Shown one piece after another: positions 1-8,949 of a stretch of DNA of 29,164 nt. Positions within the stretch are counted from its first letter, which is position 1, and every line of letters starts with the position of its first letter. The notes below the pieces were generated by a model. That model saw only the letters and a program-made list of their open reading frames with translations. It was not told the origin of the DNA and ran no database searches. The stretch is from DATAFF01 sp036257595 (GTDB taxonomy: Bacteria; Pseudomonadota; Alphaproteobacteria; Rhizobiales; Aestuariivirgaceae), in contig DATAFF010000033.1 in the NCBI GenBank assembly GCA_036257595.1, forward strand, positions 1 to 29,164. The letters run 5' to 3'. The position numbers and the translations under genes are program-made.

Positions 1-56
1 AATGCTGCCGAAGCGAGTAGCGACTCGGCGGCGGCCGCGCAAGTGATCTGCCGAAG

Positions 57-2804
57 CTATGGTCCCAGCACCGCCAAAAGCTCGGACTCGATTTGCGACT
101 GGCGCGTCGGACTGTCGATCTTGGTCCCGGTCAGGTCGGTGACATAGAACACATCGACCGCCTTCTCGCCGAAGGTGGTGATCTGCGCCGAGGCGATGTT
201 GAGATTGAGGCGGAACAGCGCTTCGGTGACGTCATAGAGCAGGCCGATACGGTCGAGGCCGTTCACTTCGATGACGGTGAAGCGGTTCGACGATTGATTG
301 TCCACCACCACTCGCGGCTCGACGCGAAAGGCGCTGAGGCGCGGCTTGGTGCGGCGCTGCGCTACCACGGCCTTGAGATGAAGCTCGCCTTTGAGTGCCT
401 TGCGGATCAGCTCGCACACCCGCCCTGCCCGCCGTTGCTCGTCGGCATCCTCGGGGAACTCGCGATTGATCAGCAGCGTGTCGAGCGCCATCCCGTCGAC
501 CGTCGTGTAGATCTGCGCTGAGGCGATGTTGGCGCCGGCCGCAGCGCAGGCACCGGTCAGCATCGCCAGGAGCCGCGGATGATCGGGAGCGAAGACGGTG
601 ATCTCGGTGATCGCCGTGAAGGCGTCGGTGCGGACCGTTGTTCCGATCTTCTCGCCCTTGCTCTCGGTTTCCTCGATCAGTCGCGCATGCTCAACCTGCC
701 GCTCGCTCGCCACCGCCACCCAGTAATTGTCGTAATGGCGCGCCATGTAGCGCTTCAGCCACTCGGCATTGCCTGTCTTGCTGGCAGCGGCAAACTCGGC
801 TTGCGCGCTCGCCACGAGATCGCGCCGGCTCATCGCCACATGGCCGCCGTCGAGCACCGGCGCGGTCGCGAAGTAAAGGGTCCGCAGTAGCTGCCCCTTC
901 CAACCGTTCCACACGCCGGGCCCCACCGCCCTGATGTCGGCAACGGTCAGGATCAGCAGCAGCTTCAGCCGCTCCGGACTCTGCACCACGGCGGCGAAAT
1001 CGAGGACTGTCTTGAAATCGTTGAGATCGCGCATCTGCGCCGTCTCGCTCATCACCAGATGGTGACGCACGAGCCATGCCACCGTCTCGGTCTCCGACGG
1101 CGAAAGTCCGAGGCGCGGGCACAGCTCGGCGGCAATCTGTTCGCCGGCGATCGAGTGGTTCTCCTGCCGGCCTTTGGCGACATCGTGAAGGAATGTCGCG
1201 ACATAGAGCGCGCTGCGCCCCGACGGCGACAGCTTATGGAACAGCTCGGTCGACAGCGGATGCTCGTCACGCAGCGCGCCGGCCTCGATCTCCGCCACAT
1301 TGCCGACGGCGCGCAGGAGATGCTCGTCGACGGTGTAGTGATGGTACATGTTGAACTGCATCATCGCCACGATGCGTCCGAACGGCGGAATGAAGCGGCC
1401 GAGCACTCCCGCCTCGTTCATCCGCCGCAGGATGGCCTCCGGATCTGCCGACCGCGTGAGGAGTCCGAGAAACCACTGGTTGGCCTGCGGGTTCTGCCGC
1501 AATGACTCGTTCACCAGCCTGAGCGACCGCCGCGCCAAGGTGAAAGCATCGGGATGGATCATCAAATTGTGCTTGTCGGCGACATGGAATAGCCGAATCA
1601 GATTGACCGGATCGCGGGCGAATACGCTGTTGTCGGCCACCGTCAGGCGTCCGGCATCGAGGCGAAAATCCGGATCCTTGCCGATCGAGCGGGTGTCGCT
1701 TGGGGCAAACGGCCGAAAGAAGCGCGACAGGCCGGGCGCGCGCTTCATCTGTCTCGCCTCGAGCGCCGAGCAGAAGATCCGCGTCAGGTCGCCGACATCC
1801 TTGGCGATCAGGAAGTAGTGTTTCATGAAGCGCTCGACCGGCCGCAAACCGCCATGGGCCGTATAGCCGAACCGCCGAGCAATCTCGTTTTGGATATCGA
1901 AGGTCAGCTTGTCGCTGGCGCGGCTGTGCAGGAAATGCATGTGACAACGCACCGCCCACAGGAAGTCCTCGCATTTGTCGAAGCGCTTGAACTCGGAGCG
2001 ATTGAACACGCCCTTCTCGACGAGGCCCTCCGCATCCTTCACCGCGTAGATGAACTTGCCGATCCAGAACAGCGTATGAAGATCGCGCAAGCCGCCCTTG
2101 CCGTCCTTGACGTCTGGCTCGACCAGATAGCGCGACTGGCCGGCACGCGCATGCCGGGCGTCCTGCTCCATCAGCTTGGTGGCGATGAACGCCTTGATCA
2201 CCGGCGGCTTGATATCGCTGCGATAACGCTTGTCGAGCTCCTCATAGAGTCCGCGATCGCCACACAGATAGCGTGCTTCGAGCACCGCCGTCTGGATCGT
2301 GCTGTCGGTTCGTGCCAGACGCAGCGATTCATCGATGCTGCGCACCGCCTGACCGACCTTGAAGCCGGAATCCCACAGGAGATAGAGCATGAACTCGACG
2401 ACGCTCTCCCCCCAGGCGGTCTGCTTGTAGGGCCGCAGGAACAGGAGATCGATGTCCGAGCCAGGGGCCAATGTACCCCGCCCATAGCCACCGACCGCAA
2501 CCACCGCGATGCGCTCGGCGGCTGACGGATTGTGCGCCTTGTACACCCTTCCGCCGAGCGTGAAGAGAACGCGGATCAGCAGGTCCTGGGCATCGCTCAA
2601 GGCACGCGCGCAGGCCGTTCCCTGGCCATCGGCCACCAGCTGTGCCTCCGCCTCGCGCCGCATGGTTGCCGCAAATTCACGAATGAGCGGGACCAGCGCC
2701 CGCCGCTGCGCCGCCGGATCGCTCCCGGCGCCCGCCATCTCGGCTTCGTAGCGCTGCAGAAGCGCCGCCTCGTCGGCCCGGCCTATGGCCTGCTGCTGAT
2801 GCAT
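57..2804 (-). CDS. glnD: [Protein-PII] uridylyltransferase / uridylyl-removing enzyme GlnD
   Basis: Bifunctional glutamine sensor that adds UMP to PII proteins (GlnB/GlnK) when nitrogen is limiting and removes it when glutamine is abundant; cytoplasmic. The 915-residue product has the full family layout. A nucleotidyltransferase domain carries GGYGRG at about residues 105-110 and GSDIDLL at 115-121 (the metal-binding Asp pair). A GlnD-type helical region follows. An HD phosphohydrolase domain has its His-Asp pair in FLHDVAKG near residue 538. Two C-terminal ACT domains start near 730 (PDHPRLLAMLTGA) and 840 (NGLDRIGLLYDV). The length is normal for the family. The ATG at 2804 lies 38 bp after the mutS stop on the same strand, so it is probably the last gene of the olsB-mutS-glnD run. 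The 56 bp beyond its stop contain only a weak 5-bp hairpin and no recognisable gene. Confidence 0.97.
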   Translation of the reverse strand: MHQQQAIGRADEAALLQRYEAEMAGAGSDPAAQRRALVPLIREFAATMRREAEAQLVADGQGTACARALSDAQDLLIRVLFTLGGRVYKAHNPSAAERIAVVAVGGYGRGTLAPGSDIDLLFLRPYKQTAWGESVVEFMLYLLWDSGFKVGQAVRSIDESLRLARTDSTIQTAVLEARYLCGDRGLYEELDKRYRSDIKPPVIKAFIATKLMEQDARHARAGQSRYLVEPDVKDGKGGLRDLHTLFWIGKFIYAVKDAEGLVEKGVFNRSEFKRFDKCEDFLWAVRCHMHFLHSRASDKLTFDIQNEIARRFGYTAHGGLRPVERFMKHYFLIAKDVGDLTRIFCSALEARQMKRAPGLSRFFRPFAPSDTRSIGKDPDFRLDAGRLTVADNSVFARDPVNLIRLFHVADKHNLMIHPDAFTLARRSLRLVNESLRQNPQANQWFLGLLTRSADPEAILRRMNEAGVLGRFIPPFGRIVAMMQFNMYHHYTVDEHLLRAVGNVAEIEAGALRDEHPLSTELFHKLSPSGRSALYVATFLHDVAKGRQENHSIAGEQIAAELCPRLGLSPSETETVAWLVRHHLVMSETAQMRDLNDFKTVLDFAAVVQSPERLKLLLILTVADIRAVGPGVWNGWKGQLLRTLYFATAPVLDGGHVAMSRRDLVASAQAEFAAASKTGNAEWLKRYMARHYDNYWVAVASERQVEHARLIEETESKGEKIGTTVRTDAFTAITEITVFAPDHPRLLAMLTGACAAAGANIASAQIYTTVDGMALDTLLINREFPEDADEQRRAGRVCELIRKALKGELHLKAVVAQRRTKPRLSAFRVEPRVVVDNQSSNRFTVIEVNGLDRIGLLYDVTEALFRLNLNIASAQITTFGEKAVDVFYVTDLTGTKIDSPTRQSQIESELLAVLGP

Positions 2805-2842
2805 GCGGCTTTATAGCGGAAGCGGCTGCATTTGCAGAGGGT

Positions 2843-5566
2843 TCAGCCCAAGTCCTGGTCAAGCAGCGCCTTGAGCTCATAGATCAGCTCCAGGGCCTGC
2901 CGCGGCGTGAGCTCGTCGGCCCTGATGCCCGCAAGCCGCGCCTCGATTGGCGAGGGTCCCGCTGCCTCTGCCGGCTGCCCCTCGGATGCGACTGCGGCAA
3001 ACAGCGGCAGGTCGTCCACCAGCACCGTCGCTGCCCGGCCCCTTTCGCTCTTTTCGAGCACCGCCAGGATCTCCGCGGCCCGGGCGGTCACGGAACGGGG
3101 CAGCCCTGCCAACTTCGCCACCTGGATGCCGTAGGAGCGATCGGCGGCACCCGGCCCGACCTCATGCAGGAACACCACCTCGCCCTGCCATTCCTTGACC
3201 TTCACCGTCACATTGGCGAGACGCGGCAGGCGCGACGACAGCGCCGTCAGCTCGTGGAAATGGGTAGCGAACAAGGCACGGCAGCGATTGACGTCATGCA
3301 GATGCTCGACCGCCGCCCAAGCGATCGACAACCCGTCAAACGTGGCAGTGCCACGGCCGATCTCGTCAAGGATGACGAGCGATCGCTCACCCGCCTGGTT
3401 GAGGATGGCTGCCGTCTCGACCATCTCGACCATGAAGGTCGAGCGTCCACGCGCCAGATCATCGGCAGCACCCACGCGCGAGAACAGCCGGTCGGCAATG
3501 CCGATATGGGCAGCTTCCGCCGGCACATAGGAGCCCGCCTGTGCGAGGATCGCAATCAGCGCGTTCTGGCGCAAGAAGGTCGATTTGCCCGCCATATTCG
3601 GCCCGGTTACCAGCCAGACATGCCGGCCGGCGCTGTCCGGCGTCGCACTGAGATCGCAATCGTTCGGGACGAAGCTTTGGCCGCCATCGCGCCTGAGCGC
3701 CGCCTCGACCACGGGATGGCGACCGCCGACGATCCGGAAGGTCAACGATGAATCGACCTTGGGCCTGCACCACCGTGCGGCCGCCGCCCGCTCGGCCAAG
3801 CCTTGCGCGACATCGAGGGTGGCGAGCGCCGACGCCATCGCCTCGAGAGCCTCTCCTTCCCTGGTCACCGCCTCGACCAACCTGGAAAACACCTGCAGCT
3901 CGAGCGCCAGCACCTGCTCGCCTGCCCGCACGATGCGCTGGTCGAGGTCGCTGAGCTCGACAGTGGTGAAGCGCATAACATTGGCCATCGTCTGGCGATG
4001 AACGAAGGTTTCGCTAAGCGGCGCACCGAGCAGCTTCTGGCCATTGGCTTGATTGACCTCGATGAAATAGCCGAGCACGTTATTGTGCTTGATCTTGAGT
4101 GACTTGATCGCCGCCAACTCGGCATAGCGGCTCTCGAGGCCGGCAATCACCCGCCGGCTGTCATCGCGCAGCCGCCGGCTCTCGTCGATCGCGGTGTCGA
4201 ACCCTCCTCTGACAAAGCCGCCGTCGCGCGCCATGACCGGCAGCGCGTCGCCAAGCGCCCGCTCGATAAGGAGCGCCAACGCCGAAAGATCATGCGCGAG
4301 GGCAAGACGCGCACGCTCGATCTCTTGCGGCAGAGGAGCAAGCCCTTGGGATCGTCCAAGCCGTGCAGCGATCTCGCCAGCTCGGCCGATCGACGCCCCG
4401 ACTGCCGAGAGATCGCGCGGTCCGCCGCGACCGAGCGACAACCGGGCGAGAGGCCGGCGGATGTCGGGCGCTCGCGCCAGCGCCGCCCGGCAATCCCGTC
4501 GCAACGCCTGATCCTCGCACAGCAGGGTCACCGCATCCAGCCGGCCATCGATTTCGCTCGCATCGGTCAGCGGTGCCGCAAGCCGCTCGGCAAGCAACCG
4601 TGCTCCCGCCGATGTGACGGTCAGGTCCAACGCATCGATCAGGCTGCCCTGCCGTCCCCCCGACAATGAGCGCGTGATCTCCAGATTGGTCCGGCTTGCC
4701 TGGTCGATTAGCATATGGCTGGCCGGCGAGCGCCGGCGCGGTGCCTCGAGCCGCGGCAGCCGGCCTGCCTGCGTGAGCCTCACATAATCGAGAAGCGCAC
4801 CCGCAGCAGCGAGCTCGGGCCGCGAGAAGGCACCGAAAGCCTCGAGTGCATGCACCGCGAAATGCTGCTTGAGCCGCACCTCGCCAGCCGCCGAGTCGAA
4901 ATGCGATGGCGGCAGCGGCGTCAGCGCCGCGCCTGTTTTCGCCAGCTCGGCAGCCATCGCCCCGAGCGGCCCCAGTGTATCTGCGATGATGATCTCGCTG
5001 GGCTCGAGACGTGCCATCTCGCTCGACAGCAGCTGCCGATCGATCGAGGTCACCGCGAACGTGCCCGTTGAGATGTCGACCCAGGCCAGGCCGAGCGATG
5101 GCTCCGAGCGGATCTCGGCAAGGGCGGCGAGATAGTTGTTGCGAGTGGCCGAAAGTAGCGTGTCCTCGGTCAACGTCCCGGCGGTAACCAGACGCACCAC
5201 CTCGCGCCGCACCACCGCTTTGGCGCCACGCTTGCGCGCCTCCGCAGGATCCTCGGTCTGCTCGCATACGGCGATGCGATGGCCAAGCCGGATCAGCTTG
5301 TTCAGATAATCTCCCGCAGCATGGATCGGAACCCCGCACATCGGAATGTCCTGACCCAGATGCTTGCCGCGCTTGGTGAGAGCGATCCCGAGCGCCCGCG
5401 ACGCCGTCTCGGCATCGTCGAAGAAGAGCTCGTAGAAATCTCCCATGCGGTAGAAGAGGAGAGAGGCCGGATTGGCCGCCTTGATCTCGAGATACTGGGC
5501 GATCATCGGCGTTGCCGCATCGCCAGACCGCCCCTCCGATGCCGAATTCCCTGCCCGCTCTCCCAT
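2843..5566 (-). CDS. mutS: DNA mismatch repair protein MutS
   Basis: Recognises base mismatches and small loops in DNA and starts methyl-independent or MutL-dependent repair; acts as a dimeric ATPase. The 907-residue protein shows the mismatch-reading F-x-E motif in GDFYELF near the N-terminus, connector, lever and clamp regions, then the ABC-type ATPase. Walker A is GPNMAGKST at about residues 654-662, and Walker B with signature is LVILDEIGRGTAT about 80 residues later. The length matches alphaproteobacterial MutS. The ATG at 5566 is the first start in the frame. A second Met at residue 21 (MIAQYLEIK) lies just before the strictly conserved part, so a slightly shorter protein is possible; no strong ribosome-binding site separates them. 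It sits between olsB (45 bp upstream) and glnD (38 bp downstream), consistent with co-transcription. Confidence 0.97.
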   Translation of the reverse strand: MGERAGNSASEGRSGDAATPMIAQYLEIKAANPASLLFYRMGDFYELFFDDAETASRALGIALTKRGKHLGQDIPMCGVPIHAAGDYLNKLIRLGHRIAVCEQTEDPAEARKRGAKAVVRREVVRLVTAGTLTEDTLLSATRNNYLAALAEIRSEPSLGLAWVDISTGTFAVTSIDRQLLSSEMARLEPSEIIIADTLGPLGAMAAELAKTGAALTPLPPSHFDSAAGEVRLKQHFAVHALEAFGAFSRPELAAAGALLDYVRLTQAGRLPRLEAPRRRSPASHMLIDQASRTNLEITRSLSGGRQGSLIDALDLTVTSAGARLLAERLAAPLTDASEIDGRLDAVTLLCEDQALRRDCRAALARAPDIRRPLARLSLGRGGPRDLSAVGASIGRAGEIAARLGRSQGLAPLPQEIERARLALAHDLSALALLIERALGDALPVMARDGGFVRGGFDTAIDESRRLRDDSRRVIAGLESRYAELAAIKSLKIKHNNVLGYFIEVNQANGQKLLGAPLSETFVHRQTMANVMRFTTVELSDLDQRIVRAGEQVLALELQVFSRLVEAVTREGEALEAMASALATLDVAQGLAERAAAARWCRPKVDSSLTFRIVGGRHPVVEAALRRDGGQSFVPNDCDLSATPDSAGRHVWLVTGPNMAGKSTFLRQNALIAILAQAGSYVPAEAAHIGIADRLFSRVGAADDLARGRSTFMVEMVETAAILNQAGERSLVILDEIGRGTATFDGLSIAWAAVEHLHDVNRCRALFATHFHELTALSSRLPRLANVTVKVKEWQGEVVFLHEVGPGAADRSYGIQVAKLAGLPRSVTARAAEILAVLEKSERGRAATVLVDDLPLFAAVASEGQPAEAAGPSPIEARLAGIRADELTPRQALELIYELKALLDQDLG

Positions 5567-5611
5567 CCCGCAAGGGTGAAGCAGGACGCTTGACGCCGGT
5601 CAAGCCGCCAT

Positions 5612-6415
5612 TCAGCCGCCGAGCCGGACCGGCTCGCCGCCAGGCGCGCCATAATGGGCAAAATAGCGGCTGTTGATCGATGAGACCGGAAGAACGATCA
5701 GCACATCGGTGGTGTGGAACTGATGATCGATGACGGCTCCCTCTCCGACATGACAGCCAAGCCGCAAATAGCCTTTGACCAGCGGCGGCAAGGACTTGAA
5801 CGCCGCCCTTCGGTCGATGGCGCGCGCCGGCAGACGCCGCATCTCGACATGACGTTCGCTCAGCGCCGATGCCCGCCAGGCCTCTGGTGCCGCAAACTCC
5901 TCGGCGAGGAAACTCAGGGGCAGCGCCAGCGCGTCCGGGTCGGTCCCTTCGAGGCTGGCACAGCCGATCATCACATCCATGCGATGATGTCGCACATAGT
6001 CCCAGACACCCTGCCATAAGAGCTCGATCACCGATCTCGTGCGATAGGGCCGGAGCACGCAGGAACGCCCAAGCTCGACGAAGTTGAGGTGGCGATGGCG
6101 GTCGATCAGCGGCTTGAGCTCGAACTCGCGAGCGGTGTAGAAGCCATCATGGGCCTCGGCGACCTCCTGGCGCAGTAGACGATAGGTTCCGACCAGAACG
6201 TCATTGGCGCAGTCGACCACGAGGAGATGGTCGCACACCGCATCGAACGGATCGGCGTCCATCCTGCTCAGCGCGGCCCCTCGATCGGGCTGCGCCGAGC
6301 CCTCTTCGTAGAACACCGCATAGCGCAGCCGCTGGGCAGCTGCGACATCGTCCGGAGTTTCGGCAAGCCTCACCCGCAATCCCTTGGAAGAAAGATCGGC
6401 CATGGGTTCGGGCAT
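5612..6415 (-). CDS. olsB: L-ornithine N(alpha)-acyltransferase OlsB (GNAT fold, hemolysin-like)
   Basis: Likely transfers a 3-hydroxy fatty acyl chain from acyl carrier protein to the alpha-amino group of ornithine, giving lyso-ornithine lipid, the first step of phosphorus-free ornithine lipid synthesis at the inner membrane. The 267-residue product has the features of this GNAT-related family: LRYAVFYEE near the N-terminus, VGTYRLL in the central strand, and the signature FVELGRSCVL followed by YRTRSVIELLWQG, where the acyl-CoA/ACP loop of GNAT folds lies. No signal peptide or membrane helix is seen. It lies between a hybrid kinase and mutS on the same strand. An acyltransferase that could perform the second step is at 8950. 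An ATG four codons in (6403) is an alternative start. Family assignment is firm; the ornithine substrate is inferred from the family. Confidence 0.85.
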   Translation of the reverse strand: MPEPMADLSSKGLRVRLAETPDDVAAAQRLRYAVFYEEGSAQPDRGAALSRMDADPFDAVCDHLLVVDCANDVLVGTYRLLRQEVAEAHDGFYTAREFELKPLIDRHRHLNFVELGRSCVLRPYRTRSVIELLWQGVWDYVRHHRMDVMIGCASLEGTDPDALALPLSFLAEEFAAPEAWRASALSERHVEMRRLPARAIDRRAAFKSLPPLVKGYLRLGCHVGEGAVIDHQFHTTDVLIVLPVSSINSRYFAHYGAPGGEPVRLGG

Positions 6416-6466
6416 CTTGCCGCGATTTGTGAAAGTTTGACGACTCGCGACAGAGCTTCAGGATTC

Positions 6467-8338
6467 TCAAGCGGCCGATCGGGCACGGGTGAGTTTCTCG
6501 ATCGCCTCGTCGAGATCCGACCGGTCGAACGGCTTGGGCAAATGTCCGTCCATCCCAGCGGCGAGGCAGATCGCGTGATCCTCATGCCGCGCATTGGCAG
6601 TGAGCGCCAGGATGGGAACATGGCACCGCGCCTCATGGCGTTGCTCGAGATCGCGAATCCGACGGGTGGTCTCGAGCCCGTCCAGCCCTGGCATGGCCAT
6701 GTCCATCAGCACGAGATCGGGCATATCGGGTGCCCCGTCATTGCCAGCCAGCGCCGCAGCGATTAACTCGGCCGCTTCCTGGCCGTTGACCACATGCAGC
6801 ACCCGGTGGCCTGCCTTCTCGAGCATCGTCCGCGCGAGCAGAGCATTGATCTGATTGTCCTCCGCAAGCAGAACCGACAGCCCACGCCGGTCCGATCGCT
6901 GGACGCTTGCTGCCGCCGCCCTGAGCTCTGCCGCAGCATGGGCCGCCATTGCTTCATCGCCCTCCTGCAGGTGCTTGATCAACGACAAGCGACGGGCCGG
7001 CTTGACCACATAGCCGGTGACCTGCCCCTTCAGAAGGTGGCGCATGGCACGTCGTTCCTCGGGCTGCAGCAGCAGCCAGCTATGGGCAAGTGGCCGGGCC
7101 AGCGGATCGGCGGCCAGCCAATCGCCGATGGCAGCGGGCAACCGCGCATCGAACATGACGTCAGGGACTGGGCCGCCTTCCGGAGAGGCGATGGCGGCGG
7201 CCCCTTGATAGGGCCTGACCTCGGCGCCGAAATCACCGAGATAGTCGGCGATGGTCTGGCGCGTCGGCCCCTCCGGGATCGCCAGATAGACGATACGCCC
7301 GGCCAATGGCAGTGTCGCCGGCACGACCGGCATCCGGGCAGCTGCCGCCAGCGGCAGCTCGAAGGTGAACAGCGCTCCCTTGCCGAGGCTCGAGCTCATG
7401 GCGATGCTGCCTCCCATGCGCTCGACGAGCCGCCGCGAGATCGCCAGGCCGAGGCCGGTCCCGGCAGCGCGCCTGTCGGGATCCTGACCGCCCTGCTGAT
7501 ACATCTCGAAAATCCGGTCATGATCTTCAAGCGGAATCCCCGGGCCGGTGTCATGGACGTCGAAACGAATGGACCCGCTCTCCCCGGTGACCCGGATCAG
7601 CACCCCGCCGCGATCGGTGAACTTCACCGCATTCCCGACCAGATTGAGCAGAATCTGCCGAAGCCGGTTGCGGTCGCCGACGACCTCGTCCGGCAGGTTC
7701 GGGGCGACATAGGTTGCGATCTCGACATTCTTGGCATGGGCCCGCGGCGCCATGAGCTCGCAGACCGCCTCGACGGTTTCGATCAGATTGAACGGCCGCT
7801 CGTCGATTTCGAGCCGCCCGGCTTCGATCTTGGAGGCATCGAGTATCTCGTCGAGAATCGACAGCAGCGCCCGCCCCGAAGCGTCGACCGCCATGGCATA
7901 GGACCGCTGCTCAGGTGTGAGGTCGGTCTCGAGCAGCAGGCCGGTCATGCCGATGACCCCGTTCATCGGCGTGCGTATCTCGTGGCTCATGGTGGCGAGG
8001 AACTTGCTTTTGGCCCGGCTCGCCGATTCGGCCTGCGAGCGCGCCTGCTTCAGCGCCGCGACCGAGCCTTGCAGCCGCAGCAGCCGACGCCGCATGGCAC
8101 GCCACAGCAGGGTCAGTGCAATGAGCGCATAGAATCCGCTCGCCAGTGCTGCCGTTCCGATGGCAATGACCAGCTGCGACTGCGGCCAGTTCTTGAGCGT
8201 TAGGGTAAACAGACCGATGGTGATGGCTGCAAGCGCACCCGACCCGATGGCAGCCCGCATTTCATGCCCGACATGCCACCTCGCAATCCGCTCCGTCCAC
8301 CGCCGGAGGCGATCTGCTGCTTTTGGATTCCGTGCCAT
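6467..8338 (-). CDS. Hybrid sensor histidine kinase / response regulator
   Basis: Inner-membrane two-component kinase of 623 residues. Two hydrophobic helices (about 30-48 and 55-79) are separated by only a few residues, so there is almost no periplasmic sensing loop. A coiled-coil linker (about 82-112) leads to a HisKA domain with SHEIRTPMNG, phosphoacceptor H119. The HATPase domain shows NLVGNAVKFT (N box), DTGPGIP (G1) and GTGLGLAI (G2). Residues about 335-450 look like a receiver domain that kept its central Asp (VMFDARLP) and Lys (VVKPA) but lost the N-terminal acidic pair. A canonical receiver follows, with AEDN, phosphoacceptor D546 in LMDMAMP, ALTANA and KPF. No Hpt domain is present, so any phosphorelay needs a separate partner. 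It heads the minus-strand run and diverges from fur. The signal is unknown. Confidence 0.9.
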   Translation of the reverse strand: MARNPKAADRLRRWTERIARWHVGHEMRAAIGSGALAAITIGLFTLTLKNWPQSQLVIAIGTAALASGFYALIALTLLWRAMRRRLLRLQGSVAALKQARSQAESASRAKSKFLATMSHEIRTPMNGVIGMTGLLLETDLTPEQRSYAMAVDASGRALLSILDEILDASKIEAGRLEIDERPFNLIETVEAVCELMAPRAHAKNVEIATYVAPNLPDEVVGDRNRLRQILLNLVGNAVKFTDRGGVLIRVTGESGSIRFDVHDTGPGIPLEDHDRIFEMYQQGGQDPDRRAAGTGLGLAISRRLVERMGGSIAMSSSLGKGALFTFELPLAAAARMPVVPATLPLAGRIVYLAIPEGPTRQTIADYLGDFGAEVRPYQGAAAIASPEGGPVPDVMFDARLPAAIGDWLAADPLARPLAHSWLLLQPEERRAMRHLLKGQVTGYVVKPARRLSLIKHLQEGDEAMAAHAAAELRAAAASVQRSDRRGLSVLLAEDNQINALLARTMLEKAGHRVLHVVNGQEAAELIAAALAGNDGAPDMPDLVLMDMAMPGLDGLETTRRIRDLEQRHEARCHVPILALTANARHEDHAICLAAGMDGHLPKPFDRSDLDEAIEKLTRARSAA

Positions 8339-8383
8339 GGCACCTTTTACGCTCGGTCCGGCCCGGATGCTGGCACTTGCTTG

Positions 8384-8419
8384 TTAGGAAACGCTTACTG
8401 TTATTAGGAAATTTGCTTA
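8384..8419. promoter_or_regulatory. 20-bp-phased direct repeat in the kinase/fur divergent promoter region
   Basis: TTAGGAAACGCTTA (8384-8397) recurs as TTAGGAAATTTGCTTA (8404-8419), with starts exactly 20 bp apart, about two helical turns. The stretch is clearly more AT-rich than its surroundings and lies between the divergent starts at 8338 and 8520. The repeat is seen directly; a role as a regulator-binding site or promoter for the kinase run is inference. Confidence 0.35.
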
Positions 8420-8466
8420 TTTGGTGAAGGAGAGAAGAACAATCGAAGGAGTTCGAAAGGCCACCG

Positions 8467-8495
8467 TTGCGGTATCCTGGGGCGGTCCTCTATAG
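8467..8495 (+). promoter_or_regulatory. Candidate sigma-70-type promoter of fur
   Basis: TTGCGG at 8467-8472 and CTATAG at 8490-8495 are separated by 17 bp, resembling -35 and -10 elements. Transcription would start near 8501, giving a very short leader in which AGGAG (8507-8511) serves as ribosome-binding site for the ATG at 8520. Based on consensus similarity only. Confidence 0.35.
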
Positions 8496-8519
8496 GAGGG
8501 CCGTTCAGGAGTGCAAGGC

Positions 8520-8945
8520 ATGAACCGGATCGAAAAGGCCTGTATCGAAAGGGGCATGCGAATGACCGAGCAGCGCCGCGTCATCGCCGGCGTGCTGGCC
8601 GAAGCCGGGGACCATCCGGATGTCGAGGAGCTCCACCGCCGCACCGCCGTCATCGACCCCCGAATCTCGATCGCAACCGTTTATCGCACGGTGAAGCTGT
8701 TTGAGGATGCCGGCATTCTGGCGAAGCATGACTTTCGCGATGGCCGGTCCCGCTATGAGGAGGCCCGCGACTATCACCACGACCATCTGATCGACCTCCA
8801 ATCGGGAGAGGTGATCGAGTTTCGCAATGAGGAGATCGAGCGGCTGCAGGAAATCGTGGCGCGGGAGCTCGGATACAAGCTCGTCGACCATCGGCTGGAG
8901 CTCTATGGTGTCAAGCTGAAGCCGCCCGCCGACAAGAAGAGCTGA
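8520..8945 (+). CDS. fur: Fur-family metal-responsive transcriptional regulator (Fur/Mur)
   Basis: Small DNA-binding repressor that senses Fe(II) or, in many Hyphomicrobiales, Mn(II) (then called Mur). The 141-residue product has a winged helix-turn-helix with the recognition helix in ISIATVYRTVKLF (about 49-61) and the metal-binding HHDHLI near residues 86-91, followed by the conserved GEVIEF. There is only one cysteine and no CxxC structural zinc site, which suits the alphaproteobacterial branch. Start choice: AGGAG at 8507-8511 is 8 nt from the ATG at 8520; an in-frame GTG at 8511 would add three residues but overlaps that site. The stop is 4 bp before the olsA start, so the two are almost certainly co-transcribed. 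Iron versus manganese specificity cannot be read from the sequence. Confidence 0.9.
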   Translation: MNRIEKACIERGMRMTEQRRVIAGVLAEAGDHPDVEELHRRTAVIDPRISIATVYRTVKLFEDAGILAKHDFRDGRSRYEEARDYHHDHLIDLQSGEVIEFRNEEIERLQEIVARELGYKLVDHRLELYGVKLKPPADKKS

Positions 8946-8949
8946 CGAG

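Noticed and set aside
1..56. Terminator or neighbouring gene after glnD
   Set aside because: Only a 5-bp stem (CGAGT/ACTCG) without a T-run is present, and the stretch is too short to identify a gene.
4290..6017. Long minus-strand open frame overlapping mutS and olsB in another frame
   Set aside because: It spans two well-supported genes and their gap, is Arg/Gly/Cys-rich low-information sequence, and no motif is visible.
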